Below are positions 50,033 to 60,749 of a stretch of DNA of 64,000 nucleotides, in pieces. Origin of the DNA: Stenocarpella maydis (Eukaryota > Ascomycota > Sordariomycetes > Diaporthales > Diaporthaceae); the NCBI GenBank assembly GCA_002270565.1, contig NQMI01000074.1:124001-188000 (forward strand), given 5' to 3'. Every line of letters starts with the position of its first letter. Within the stretch, counting starts at the first letter, position 1. The notes beneath the pieces are model-generated. The model was not told the DNA's origin, did no database searches, and saw only the letters and a list, made by a program, of their open reading frames with translations. Position numbers and translations under genes: made by a program.

Positions 50033-51364
50033 TTAGAGCCCGCTTCTCAGCTTTTGCCACTGGGTCATGAACCCGTACCCTCCCATGGAACCTCTTGGCT
50101 CCGCAGTGCCGGATTCCGGGTCCTTCCTCGACCAGTCCTCGTCTTGCCTGGCCCGGCTCTCCCTCATGGCCAGCTCCCTCTGCGCCTCCGCATCCCTGAC
50201 CAGCTCCCTATGGCGGCCCTCGACCATGCGCGCCAGGCCTTCCACGAACCTCTGCCTGGCCCTCTCCTCGGCCGTGCCCCTCCACACCGTGACCAGCTCC
50301 TTGAGCTCCTCCACCCTCCTCGTGGCGTCCTCGACACCCTTGACCGGGTCCGGGCTGTTCCTGGCCAGCAGGGCCGAGACCTCGTCGCGCAGCCTCCGCA
50401 GCGTCTTCTGGCCCTTCTCCTCGGTGCTGATCTGCTCCTTGGACGCCGCATGCATGTCCGGGAAGTCGGGCGCCGACACGGACAGGAACCCCGAGCTTAC
50501 GGACACCTCGGACGGCGGGAACACGAAGTCCATGGCATCCCCGAACGTCTTGATCACCGAGTCGAGCCGCGACCGCACCAGCGTCAGCGTCCGCAGGTGC
50601 GATATGTAGGCCGGCTCGTCCTCGGCGGCCTCGCCCGCCCCCTTCTTGTTGCTGCCGGTGGTGTCCACCACCACCGCCCTCGCGTGGGCGGGCGTCGCGG
50701 GCGGCGGCGAGTGGTCCTTGTCCTTCTCCGGGAAAGGCGTCGGCGGCGCAGCCAGGCTCCCGAATGACGCCCGCCTGGCCGATGACGCCACCGCCGCCGC
50801 CGCGGCGTTCTCGATACCCCCCGGGACGAACCTCTCCAGGTCGCCGCGCAGCGGGCCCTCGGTGAGCGCCTCGGCCAGCCCGAGCGTCTCACCCCGGAGC
50901 AGCTCGACCTCGTACGCCAGCCTGCTGCCGCTGCGGATGATGTCGTCCGTCAGCTGCGTGAGCGTGGCCGCCAGCCGCGTCGTGTGCGCGTTGAGCTGCG
51001 TCAGGAGCTCCTGGGCCTCGCTTGACAGCTGGGCCAGGGGCGCCGCCGCCGCAGCAGCGGCCGCGCCGCCCTTTCCCGCGGCCGAGGCGGTGGACCTCAG
51101 CGATGACGAGGACGACGACGAGCCCTGTAGGGGGGGCAGTATCTGGTTCAGATATTCTGCAGGGTCGAACGCTGGGTTGAGGAATTCCTGGAGGAAGGGA
51201 TCTGATGTGTGTGCGGACTTGGGGTCAACCTTGACGGGTGGTGAAGCGGCTGCTGTTGCTTTGCTGGCGTTGCGCATGTGTATTGAGCCCCCCCTTGAGC
51301 GTCCGGATGCCGCACTGCTGTTTTGTCTCCGGCGAGACGCTGTAGATTTGGAGTCCCATGACAT
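50033..51364 (-). CDS. COG7-like conserved oligomeric Golgi complex subunit
   Basis: An intronless ORF of 443 aa. After a basic, Ser-rich N-terminus comes DPFLQEFLNPAFDPAEYLNQ, typical of the start of fungal COG7 proteins, then a long helical region (LLTQLNAHTTRLAATLTQLT, followed by a second helix containing YEVELLRGETLGLAEAL). A low-complexity Ala/Pro insert (about residues 180-240) separates this from a second helical part (LTLVRSRLDSVIKTFGDAMD, then VFPPSEVSVSSGFLSVSAPD). The COG complex tethers retrograde vesicles at the Golgi and keeps glycosyltransferases in place. The assignment rests on remembered fungal homologues; COG5 was considered but its N-terminus differs. High-GC, Ala-rich codon runs make several large antisense ORFs. 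Confidence 0.62.
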   Translation of the reverse strand: MSWDSKSTASRRRQNSSAASGRSRGGSIHMRNASKATAAASPPVKVDPKSAHTSDPFLQEFLNPAFDPAEYLNQILPPLQGSSSSSSSLRSTASAAGKGGAAAAAAAAPLAQLSSEAQELLTQLNAHTTRLAATLTQLTDDIIRSGSRLAYEVELLRGETLGLAEALTEGPLRGDLERFVPGGIENAAAAAVASSARRASFGSLAAPPTPFPEKDKDHSPPPATPAHARAVVVDTTGSNKKGAGEAAEDEPAYISHLRTLTLVRSRLDSVIKTFGDAMDFVFPPSEVSVSSGFLSVSAPDFPDMHAASKEQISTEEKGQKTLRRLRDEVSALLARNSPDPVKGVEDATRRVEELKELVTVWRGTAEERARQRFVEGLARMVEGRHRELVRDAEAQRELAMRESRARQDEDWSRKDPESGTAEPRGSMGGYGFMTQWQKLRSGL

Positions 51365-51736
51365 TTTAGCTCCTACACAAGAGAGAAAGGCACCATTGAG
51401 TTGAAATTGGTCTCTGAACTGGTCGAGTTCGCATGAGAGGGTTGGCTTGTGAGGATGGACGTTGAGTCGAGTGAGCTGTCTTGATGGGGTGGTACCGTCT
51501 ACCCTGGGCGCAGTGGCCCTCCACCAGCAGCAGAGGTACCATTACCTCCACTACCCAGCGACACCAGTTGACTGAGCCGCAGGCACAAGTGGGGCAAGCC
51601 CCGGGTCCGATAACAGCCCCACGTTTTTAACATCTCCATGACCGTCGACGCGTCTCCTCGACTTCCACCACGCGACGCCGATACAACCCCCCACACCGAC
51701 CTACCATCTACCCGCTCCGCGGCGCGGCCCACAGAG
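51365..51736. promoter_or_regulatory. Divergent promoter of COG7-like gene and DAD3
   Basis: A 372-nt head-to-head spacer that must hold both promoters. No distinct TATA element is visible. Confidence 0.45.
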
Positions 51737-52086
51737 ATGGACGACCGACCAGCATCGAGCGCTCTGCTCTCGCCGCCAGAGCTCTCCCCACTGGAGCAGG
51801 AGGTTCTGGACGAGTATGAGAGGCTGGCAGACAACATGAAGAATGTACGCCCCGCGGAGCCTTTACCCCCCTAGACTCCAAGGTTCCAGTTTTGACCGAG
51901 TCTTCTTTGCTCACCTAGCTTGCAACTATCCTCGACAACATGGCAGCCCAGCCCACGACCGAGATCCTCGACGGCCTGCGCGAGCTCGAGCGGAAGACGA
52001 GCCTGGTGTTCACGCTGCTCAAGGCGAGCGTCTACAGCATCGTCTTGCAGCAGGAGATCGACTGGGGGGACCAGGGACAGCATTGA
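51737..52086 (+). CDS. DAD3: DASH complex subunit Dad3
   Basis: Two exons, 51737-51844 and 51919-52086, with a 74-nt intron, encode 91 aa. The signature LSPLEQEVLDEYERLADNM is followed after the intron by TEILDGLRELERKTSLVFTL and LLKASVYSIVLQQE, the hallmark of Dad3. The DASH/Dam1 complex couples kinetochores to microtubules and is essential for bipolar attachment in many fungi. The reading frame ends 281 nt before the stop of the convergent uS5m gene, so the 3' UTRs are likely to overlap. Confidence 0.93.
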
Positions 52087-52366
52087 AGATGAAAGCGACC
52101 GAGCACTCGTCTATTCAACCCTGGGAGTCGCCCGCGCTTCTAGCTCCCACTTGTTACGTCACTGGACGACCGCCACGAGACCGCGGTCGAGTAGCTAGCG
52201 CAAAATGGGACGTTGGTCGAGTCTTCACAATCTGCCGCATGTGTTTCTGCACCTGCAGACCAGCTCCAACACCAACAGCCTGGTTGGTCAATCATGACAG
52301 GGGCTGGGATCCGGACAACGGGCTTGGAGGTGCTTCATTATACACAAATATTCACGGGAGCGCCAT

Positions 52367-53868
52367 CTATTGTACAGCCCCACCATAGTAGACCTTGCGC
52401 GCATCGACGAGCTTCTTGCCCCTGCCGAGCGCAATGAGTTCCGGATCGGGCTGGTTCGTCAGGGCCTGGTAGCAGGCCTTGACAGAGTTCATGGGGTTGC
52501 GCGAGCGGGGCATCTTCGCGGAGAGGTCGGAGATGCCCGCAAGACGGGCGATCTCAAACATACGGTGGGAGACACGGAGACCAAACCCTGTTACATTTGT
52601 TAGCAAGAGAGACCACTCGAAAGGGTGGGGTTCTCCCCAGGAAAACCAGACATACCAGGTGGCCGCGTGTACATTTGAACGATTGTGCCTCCAACCTTTG
52701 CCTCCACGTTGCCGTAGATTGTCCTGTTCTCGTACCTCCGGATGGGCACCATGTTCTGGATAGCCGATAGCTTTGCCTTCATGACGGAGATATCCGGGTC
52801 CACGGACTTCGCCTCGCCCATTCCCAGGCGCCCGTTCCCGTTGCCGGCCATCGCGAGGATGTATGTGCTGCGGATCTTTCCCAGACGCGTCTGGTTGGAC
52901 ACGTACCTACGCACCAGGATCTTGGTCTGCTTGTGGAAGATGTCGAGGATCTCGCGCACGCTCATGCCGGTCTTCTTCTTCAGATCCTGGTATGTGCCTT
53001 CGGGATCCAGGTCCTCATCGGCGGCGTCCATCTGCCGCTTGTACAAACCCGCCACGCCCGGTACCTTGTCCGGCAGGTCGGGCGCCAGGGAGGTGTCGCC
53101 GCCGTCGAACCCGGTCATGGAGTTGCGCTCCATGAGATATTTATATGCCTCCAGGTCCGAGATTTCCTCTGCCTCCCCGCTCACCTTCGCCTCTGTCTCG
53201 CAAATTACCCTGTCCATGGCTTCCGCAAGCTCGCCTGTCGACAATGGGCTGTCGGGGTCGTTGTTTAGCATCTTGGACCGCATCTCCTCGTACATGTGCA
53301 GCGCCTGCTCGTAGGTGATATCGTGCGATACACCGCGCTTTTCATTCAATTGGCGCACGAATTCGACAAAGTCATCGCCAAACTCATCCGGCGTCATGAA
53401 CTTGGCGGTGGTATCGACCGGCCGGTAGGTCTTGACGCGCTTGTCCACGACCGGGCGGACCCTTGAGAAGTCTTCGAGGTACTCGAACGCGTAGGGGTCG
53501 TTCCGTATCCTTCCCTGCACCGCCATATCGTCCGTGTCGATGAGCTCCTCGCCCAGCTGCACTGCGTGGAGCTGCTCTGGCGTGTATTTCTTCTTCAGGG
53601 ACTTGAGGTCGGTTTCGTCGTAGTCGGGCATGGTCTCCTCTTTAAACCTCCTCCTCGCCTCGGGGTCGTTCAGGTTCACCTCGTCGGCGCCGAGATTCTT
53701 GTCTGGCGACTTCTTCTTCGCTGCCACGGGCGCCGAAGCGTGGAAGTAGTTCCGTTGCCATATTGATCCTGGGGCGGCGGCGGCGGCGGCGCGTGCCGAA
53801 GTTTTCGCGGAGTTGGCTGCCAGGGACCTGCAAAGCAGTCGCCTGGCAGCAGGTGTAGCCACACTCAT
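52367..53868 (-). CDS. mrps5: Mitochondrial ribosomal protein uS5m (MRPS5)
   Basis: Two exons, 53868-52656 and 52587-52367, with a 68-nt intron, encode 477 aa. The C-terminal third is the uS5 fold: RTLGK-type segment [20 protein letters not shown], then [19 protein letters not shown], and after the intron [19 protein letters not shown] and [19 protein letters not shown]. The long N-terminal extension is usual in fungal mitochondrial homologues. The first about 50 residues are Arg/Ala/Ser-rich with few acids, consistent with a mitochondrial presequence. I prefer the ATG at 53868; an in-frame ATG at 53952 would add 28 Pro-rich residues before the presequence. Confidence 0.93.
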
Positions 53869-54776
53869 GGCTGCCGGAGGGATGATACGCGACGGGCCCT
53901 GGAATGGCACATTGACCGCTGGGATCCGAGGGGTCGGTCGTGGGGGCGTCAACTCGTGGAGAGGAGCTCTTTGCCTGGCCGCAAGCTCATTAGCCCATCA
54001 CCAATTTTTTGACGGGGTTTGGCCACGGCCTGATGACTAAGAATTCCGGGGGTCCTGGTCAGGATCGTCGGTACGTACATACACTATGTAGCTGCCGTAC
54101 TGCCGCCTACCACCTAGTGTAGCACCCATTGCCAAGGGGTGGGCAGGGTGGGTAAGCCCCTGGACCTGGGGATGGACCACAGCATCCAACGACCAAACAA
54201 GAGCCTCAATTGCAACTCATGCTGCGCCTCTACATACATATCAATACAAAATCTGTCGTCACTCAGCAAGGCTTAGCCAAATGCACATGTTCCAGATCTT
54301 GGCGGCCGTCGTGTGAATGGACAGACAGATGGGACGATGAGGCGGCCAGCCAATCCGGCCGCGCTTCGTCTACCCGCCCATCAGTTCAGTCTGCCGCAAT
54401 CCTGAAACCATACAGTTTCGATCTCCTCGACGGCTCCCCTTATTCTAGCCCGCAACCACCCTCCCCGGGTGAGACGCACTGGACCGGGCCCTCCATCACC
54501 CCACTGGTCCTGCCCAGGCGGTTTGTATCATATGCATGCGATCTCCTTTATGTTTCGCGCCTCTGATCTTCCCTTCTTTTTCCTCCTCCCCTCTGTTCAC
54601 TTCTACTGCAAATAGCTTCTTTCGTCCTCTGCTGGTCCAGTTGTTTATATTCCATTCCGATTCTCCCACCGCCACAAGGCCAAGTCCCCGTCGCCGTCTT
54701 GCAGAGCAAGCGAAGCAGACACGGTCATTTCTGTCACATCTCTATCTAGTCCAACAATAACAACAACCGACCGGCC
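53869..54776. promoter_or_regulatory. Divergent promoter region, uS5m and small membrane protein
   Basis: A 908-nt head-to-head spacer. The 200 nt before 54777 are pyrimidine-rich with CAACAATAACAACAACC just before the ATG, a typical efficient fungal leader. Confidence 0.45.
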
Positions 54777-54992
54777 ATGGGTCAATTCGACTGGTTCAGC
54801 AAAATCGGCGCCACGCCCCAGGCCGTCGCCGTCCTCAACGATCAGCCTTACCTGTTCACCATCCTTGTCGTCGTGCTGCTCATCCTCATCCTGGAAGGTG
54901 TCTTCATGTGGTACATCCACTACGCCACGATGAAGCCCGAGCAGAAGAAAAAGAAGGATCCAAAGGGCGGCAAGGGCGGGGGAAAGAAGTAG
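54777..54992 (+). CDS. Small single-pass membrane protein of unknown function
   Basis: An intronless ORF of 71 aa in strong start context (gccATGg). Residues about 27-50 form one hydrophobic helix (LFTILVVVLLILILEGVFMW), followed by a very basic Lys/Gly tail (PEQKKKKDPKGGKGGGKK). The short N-terminus contains an Asp and a Lys. The layout fits a tail-facing-cytosol ER or mitochondrial membrane protein. I do not recognise the family. The ORF is supported by its start context, composition and clean ending rather than by homology. Confidence 0.72.
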   Translation: MGQFDWFSKIGATPQAVAVLNDQPYLFTILVVVLLILILEGVFMWYIHYATMKPEQKKKKDPKGGKGGGKK

Positions 54993-55645
54993 TAATTCGC
55001 AAACCGACCTTCAGAACCGACGGCGAGACGGGGCTCATGAACCCCCCCCCCCCCCCCCCGTCATCGGAGCCTCAACCGGATACCTGAGCGTTCCCTCTTC
55101 GGTTCACGCAATTCAGCAGGGAGGAGGCCTTCCCCCCCCCCCGGGCGCCGGGCCTTTCGGCCTTGGCATCCTTGGATCAACAGACACGGTATCCAACCTT
55201 CACGTCTTGCTTGAAGCAGGCGGTGAATGACAAGGGAGGCACGAGGAGCATGTGTTGGTCTGGTCTCGCTTGGAGCAGCAACGGAACAATAAATTGGCAT
55301 TAATAGAAGCGCAAACACGTTATGAATATAATGACTCGGCCTGCATCAGGTCCTTATAGATTTTCCTCGTTCCTCTTGGCCTTGCGCTCGGTGAGGAAAG
55401 TCTGCTCCATACACGTGAGCTAACTGCAACGCCCCGTATATCTTCCTACTCAAGAACGTACGCTGGAGTCTATCATCCCATCTGACCCGACATATCCGTT
55501 CCGGGTTTCGGACTCGTCTGGTTGTGCATGCAAACTATGTGTAGCCACAAGACAAGTCATGTAAGCCTGGCGATTTGATTGTTCCCATCGCTGGCTCTTT
55601 CTATCAACCCCAGACTGGCTTCCCCCACATCATTAATCCCATGGG
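54993..55645. terminator. Convergent 3' region with long C runs
   Basis: A 653-nt spacer between convergent genes. It holds an 18-C run at 55042-55059 and an 11-C run at 55132-55142. An AATAAA at about 55288 could serve 3'-end formation. Confidence 0.45.
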
Positions 55646-57343
55646 CTACTCCTCCTTAGGCCACAACAACTCTCGTTTCCAGATGCAGCGGATCATAGTG
55701 ACAAATATGACAGCCCACACAACCACCAGCAGTCCGGTCATGGCACATCCAACGATCTGGAGAGGCTTGCAGCTGAAAGCATTGGCTATCTGGTATGTCG
55801 CAGTCAACAGCGCCGTGTTGGGGAACACAAAGGAGAAAAACGTCATCTGAAAACCAATCTTGGCCTCGTGTTGCGGGCAGAGGTACTTCCAGAAGCTACC
55901 GGCAGATACGAGGAAGAACCTAGACCAGATGCGTCAGCCAACGGGAAGAAGTTGTCAACACGAGTGCCAAGTGTCACTGACCAGACGGCGAGTCCCCACA
56001 GCCACAGGCCGATCACGACAGATAATATCCTGAAGATGAAGGCAGCGTCAATCGCCATACCCGGCTTCATAAAGTCGTCCGGAAGAATCTCTCCCGCCAG
56101 CGCACCAAGTTGAACTACGAACAAGGACGGTCAGCTTGATGGTGGAAGAAGGTGTGTCGGGCGCGGCGCTCCCGAGACTCACCAAGCCCCGCCGCGGTGA
56201 AGCCACTAGGTCCGACCGATATGAAGACACCAGGCCGCTGCATGTCTCGTGGCAATTTCTGGGTCATGAGCCTGTAAACGAAAGCGGCGAGGATCATAAA
56301 GGACAGACAGAACCCCATTCCCTGCACAGTAACTGCGGCCATTGCGATGGGTAAGGTATTCAGGGTACTCGTGTGCCCTACCTTGACGGACGAGTTGATA
56401 AGATTGCCCGCAAAGGGGGCTGTTAGCAGTAGAGGGTAGGCGGGAAATACCCACACTGGGGTCATGGTGTGGATAGGGAAGACACTATGTGACAAGGTCA
56501 GGTTTGGACAGGATGGGGAAGGGCAGTCTCTGCACCGGGAATCCTCACAGCGTAGACCACAGAACTAGATATATACCGGCGCTGAGAAAGATGGCTGCCA
56601 CCGCCCAGACCCAAAACAAGACCTCCATCGTCACAAGAAGCCAGGGGCCAGTTTTTGGGACGCCATACTGGCAGATATTGATGAGAATGGTGCCGATGCT
56701 TTGCCGGAGTCAGTCTATACGCCTCTCAATCTCAGACGTTCAACTCACGAGACAAGCTTGGATTCTGTCAGCGATGCCACACTTGCATTTTTATATCGAG
56801 TTTCATCTACTCACAGACGCGGGGATGAAAAGGGACTCAGATTGGTCGGTAAAGGAGTTCCTGAAACTCCCTGGCCGCAGGTGGAATTTTGCGAGGAGGA
56901 GGGCAGTGTTCGTCAAGAACAAACAGATGTTGAAGATGAAAAAGATGGCTCCAACGATGTAAAGCCACTGGAACCGGAAGGGAACTAGATAGGGCAGTAT
57001 TCAGCAGCGTTCAGAATATATGGCATGGCGGTGGTATGTGCCAAAATTTACCGGTTGCAAGGACGTTGGCGATGCCTCCTGTTGCCATGGTGGACGTGAA
57101 CCACGTCCATTGGAAGCAAGCAATTCTGTCTTTGATGCCAACCGTCTTGGGTGGGTTGGTCTTCTCGACTTTTGAATCCAGGTTGTTTGAGGCCCCATTT
57201 GGGCTCTGCTGGGTCTGCTCCAACTCACTCAAGCGGTGGAACAGACGGCTCGCGGCCACGGCGGACGTCACGGCGCGATCGACCGTATGTTCGGTGGGAG
57301 ACTCATAGCCGAGCCCTGTAGCAAATGGTCTGGGAGGCGTCAT
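55646..57343 (-). CDS. SSU1/TDT-family transporter (sulfite efflux or C4-dicarboxylate type)
   Basis: Seven exons: 57343-57052, 56984-56815, 56756-56749, 56698-56549, 56484-56183, 56114-55982 and 55919-55646; 442 aa with about ten hydrophobic helices. The tellurite-resistance/dicarboxylate (TDT, SLAC1-like) fold is shown by FQWTWFTSTMATGGIANVL, FTDQSESLFIPASLVSIGTI, PIHTMTPVWVFPAYPLLL and FVFPNTALLTATYQIA. The third exon is only 8 nt; it supplies LVS between IPAS and IGTI, matching the family-typical V-V-S-x-G stretch, which no alternative splice restores. The substrate (sulfite, as in Ssu1, or malate, as in Mae1) cannot be decided from sequence. The first about 70 residues are hydrophilic and variable. 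Confidence 0.85.
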
Positions 57344-57510
57344 ATCTCCGGCTCCGACAGCTCCTGAAAACGCGGCAGGAGTTTGGAGATGATGTACAGG
57401 ACGATGGCGACCTCTGGGTCTGCGTAGCCTATGGCACCATGGAAGTTGATCAGACTTGTCAGGAACACAACCAAATCCAAACCGGCAGTGGATAGTTCGG
57501 CCAGGGTCAT
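57340..57510 (-). other. Upstream ORF ending in ATGA overlap with the SSU1-like start
   Basis: A 56-codon ORF starts at ATG 57510 and its TGA (57342-57340) overlaps the transporter ATG (57343-57341) as ATGA. Such an overlap could allow termination-reinitiation, or the ORF may be chance 5' sequence. Its composition is partly hydrophobic (DLVVFLTSLINFHGAIGY). No homology is recognised. Confidence 0.4.
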
Positions 57511-58753
57511 GGTCGTGGGGTCACGCCTTCGGTGGTCCCAGGCGTGCCAGCGGTTGAGCCGAAACCCAGAATGATCTAGAGGGAAGAGGAAGCGAGCTGG
57601 TGTGCATGCAATATGCGGCCTTGTAGCCCACAGGCCACTGCACAGACTGGATATGCTATGCAATAATAAAGCTCCTCGTTGTGGGGCCGAGTTTGCCAGG
57701 TGGAAAGGGGGCACACGCAGTCCTGGCAAGTCCCAAGTCTGCAATGGCGGTCGGTGGGTTGCCGGCAAAGAGTCGATCGGATCTCGGGGTGCGAAGGGCG
57801 GGGCGCAGCCCCAGTTTGCAGGACAAGCAGGACACACAAAAAGACCTATTACTGTATATGGGGTTGTTTCTGGGGTTGTGCAGACGGCAATGTATGTGTG
57901 GTTCGTCCAAGTGGGGCCTGGCTTGGGAGCCTTTGGATGGGTTGTCGTGGTTGAGACGGGTCTTTAGTAAACTGCATGTGCACTCTGTAAACCAGGGACT
58001 CTCCGCCGCTCGTATAATGTCCATGACCACCACCCTCCACCGTGCCGTATTAATGCCTCTCAACGGCTCCTCTTGTCCCAGAAGTGCGCAAAGATGGATC
58101 AACAGAGACAAGACCCTTTTCTTTTCCTTTTTTTTCTTCTCTTTTGTTTTCCCACATTGGAGTGGTGGGTCGCCACCATCACCTGGTGTTTATTTGCGAT
58201 TCCCAAGGCCTGACGGCATCTCTGATAGCTGGGGTTGAGCATTCATGACCCCCTTCGTTGCCAATGTGTGCCCAACATACTGATGTATCTCGGTACCCAC
58301 CTGAGCACTGAACACTGCGAGAGGCAGTTGTTAGTTGCTGGGGGGGGGGCATCTGAGGCCTTGTCTTTCCTTGGGCCCAAGAGTCCCTCGCCCGCCTTGA
58401 GAGCCATTGTGCAGGTGGTTCCTTCCCAATTCCCTGGATTTGGTTCCCTCCACCTCACACCTCAGAAATCCAAACTCCAACCGTCCTTACACCAGATGAC
58501 ACCCGTAAGGATTGCCTTGTCTACCATCAGAAAGGCATACATTTGCCTTCATCCCCATCTGTATTCTTCCCTCGCCAGGCCCTCTACCCCCAGCTCCGGG
58601 ACACAGGTCTCGTCTCTGCGTCATGCGGGGCGCTGAGCCTGTTCCAATTTCTACATGAGTCTTTCTCGAATTACCTATGATTAAGCTCATTTTTCAGCAG
58701 AATATCAGCCACATTATCACTTCGCTGTGATTTCGTTTTACTTGCCGCCTATC
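57344..58753. promoter_or_regulatory. Divergent region, SSU1-like gene and unknown gene
   Basis: A 1.4-kb head-to-head spacer. It contains the overlapping upstream ORF at 57340-57510, a T-rich tract near 58120-58150 and a 10-G run at 58340-58349. No further gene is supported. Confidence 0.4.
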
Positions 58754-60749
58754 ATGTCGGCAGACGAGACAGTAGATACTGGCAGTTTCAGCATCGTGAG
58801 CAAGGGCGACAAGAATTTCGCCCTCAATGTGTCCACCTCAATGTCTCTTTCACTCCCAGAACATTTCGCAGATCATCTGAATGCAGGGGATTTGCGGCAT
58901 CAAGTCAAAGCCGGAGCTTTGTGGCTCACCCGAGCACGCTCATGCCGGCTCTCACTCGAGGTCCACTTCGAGCACCCGGCTGACATGTCAGTCCATGATG
59001 AAGAACAGTGGAGAGATTTTGCCATCGGCGCATTTCAGTCATGCCCGGTGCGTGTTAGCCTCTGCCTGATGGTCATGTCCAGTCTGATACTGACCTGTAG
59101 GGGCCAGGTCTGGCGTGATTTGGGTCTTGAGCTTCGCCAGGAACTCAACGTGCTTCAGAGCAGCAATAGGACTCATCCCGCGACCTCGGTATTCCAGATG
59201 CAGCACATTCAACAGAATGCGGGCTTGTTCGTCCCGCAATACGTCCCATGTGGCTATGTTTCGGGGATTTCTTGCAGCTTTCGGTTTACCGACAGGACAT
59301 CCGTGCCTCGAACTGGAGCTCATACACGTTACGGCCCCGGTAAAATAGACGGAGAACACAGTGGGCCGCTCTCTGTTAGTACCGCCCCCATTTGGGGTCT
59401 GCCTATCGAAATACAGGCTGAGAGAGTGATACAACTTTCGGAGAATGCGTTGATACTTGTACTGGGCATGAAGAGGAGATGCCTGGGTATCCGGTGCTTG
59501 GACGGCACCAAGCCACTGGACCTTATTGAGCTTGCCCCTGCCGTTTGGAACTCACAATACTTCCAGGTCAGTCATTACGAAATTCCTAATTCCGGGTCCT
59601 GACGAACAGTTTTAGAATGTTGTGACTCGGGCGCGGTTGATTCCGGCCATCTCCACCACGCTCGGCAACATGATGAGTACCCAGTCGCCAGTACTTCGGC
59701 GCAAGATCGAGTCACTTGTTGCAGAACCAGCTGGAGGCTCGGGGCCTGAAGATGTGTTGGATGAACTCCAAAAAAGGACTCAGACCCTGCTCTTGCGGAC
59801 GACACGAGACCAGAAGATCAAGACTTGCCCGCCGAGGATGAAATCTCAAGGCACCCAAAATTACGCATCCACAGAAGGCATTTCTCTGCCGAACGCATTC
59901 ACTAGCAGCGACTTCAACAACTACACCAACCCAGACCATGGGAGGGAGACTCTGCACGAGCAGGGAGAGGATAACCAACCACATGAGGCCACATCTAATT
60001 TTCCTGACGATTGCCTGCTGCACCTGGAGTCGGGGAGCAGCTATGGCTCCGCAATATGCCAGGCGGGCAGCGCTGGAGGCGATGGGTACGACCTCGCCCC
60101 CGAAGAAGATTACATGGACAGCAGCATGGAGAAACCGGACTGGATCGATGACGACATGGTTTCTTATCCTTCGGAACGTCTACTGGAGTCCGGCAGCTTG
60201 CATAATGAGCATTATGTGCGGGATGAGGTCCTTGATCTGGGACATGGTGAGCAAGAATATCAAGAGCAGCGACTCGCTCACGACGACTTCCACCGGGATG
60301 ACTTGTATGAAAAGAGCGACATTTACGGCCATTACTACGAGATGTCGGACCTCGAAACAAGATTACAGCCCATTGCACATGGTTTCGAGGATTACTCTGT
60401 CCAGTCAAGCAGGGCGGCCGGTAGGTTGGAGAACCTTGGTGACGAGTGTTCAGACTTCATTGGGGATGAAGACGACGCCATGGGCGACGATATCTGCGAG
60501 CGCCTGCATGGCAATTATTTTAACGAGGACAAATATGAGCCCTGGGACATCATCCAAGACTATCAAGGGGGTATGCTTCATGGGGGTGATGTAGACAGTC
60601 AGGCGGGACCTGACCATCTCACCGCGGGGCATGTTCACAACAACGAGCGGGCACAAGCAGCGGAAAACAATACGAGGCTCGGTTGGCACGGCCAAGTGCT
60701 TGAGGATTGGGACCAGTTACGTTGGGAACTGTGCGTACCCCGGCGCTGA
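58754..60749 (+). CDS. Unrecognised 628-aa protein with acidic C-terminal half
   Basis: Three exons are proposed: 58754-59047, 59108-59566 and 59616-60749. The second intron (49 nt) is needed because the frame stops at 59602. The first (60 nt, donor gtgcgt, branch ctgac, acceptor ccag) is in frame and stop-free, so reading through is possible. The N-terminal half is mixed helix/strand-like with no known motif. The C-terminal about 300 residues are strongly acidic and rich in Tyr, His, Asp and Gly, with a tract around DYSVQSSRAAGRLENLGDE. No signal peptide, membrane helix or zinc finger is visible. I do not recognise the family. The long open frame in GC-balanced DNA argues for a true gene. 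Confidence 0.65.

Noticed and set aside
50054..51404. Large antisense ORFs opposite the COG7-like gene
   Set aside because: Caused by very high GC and Ala/Arg codon runs; no recognisable protein.
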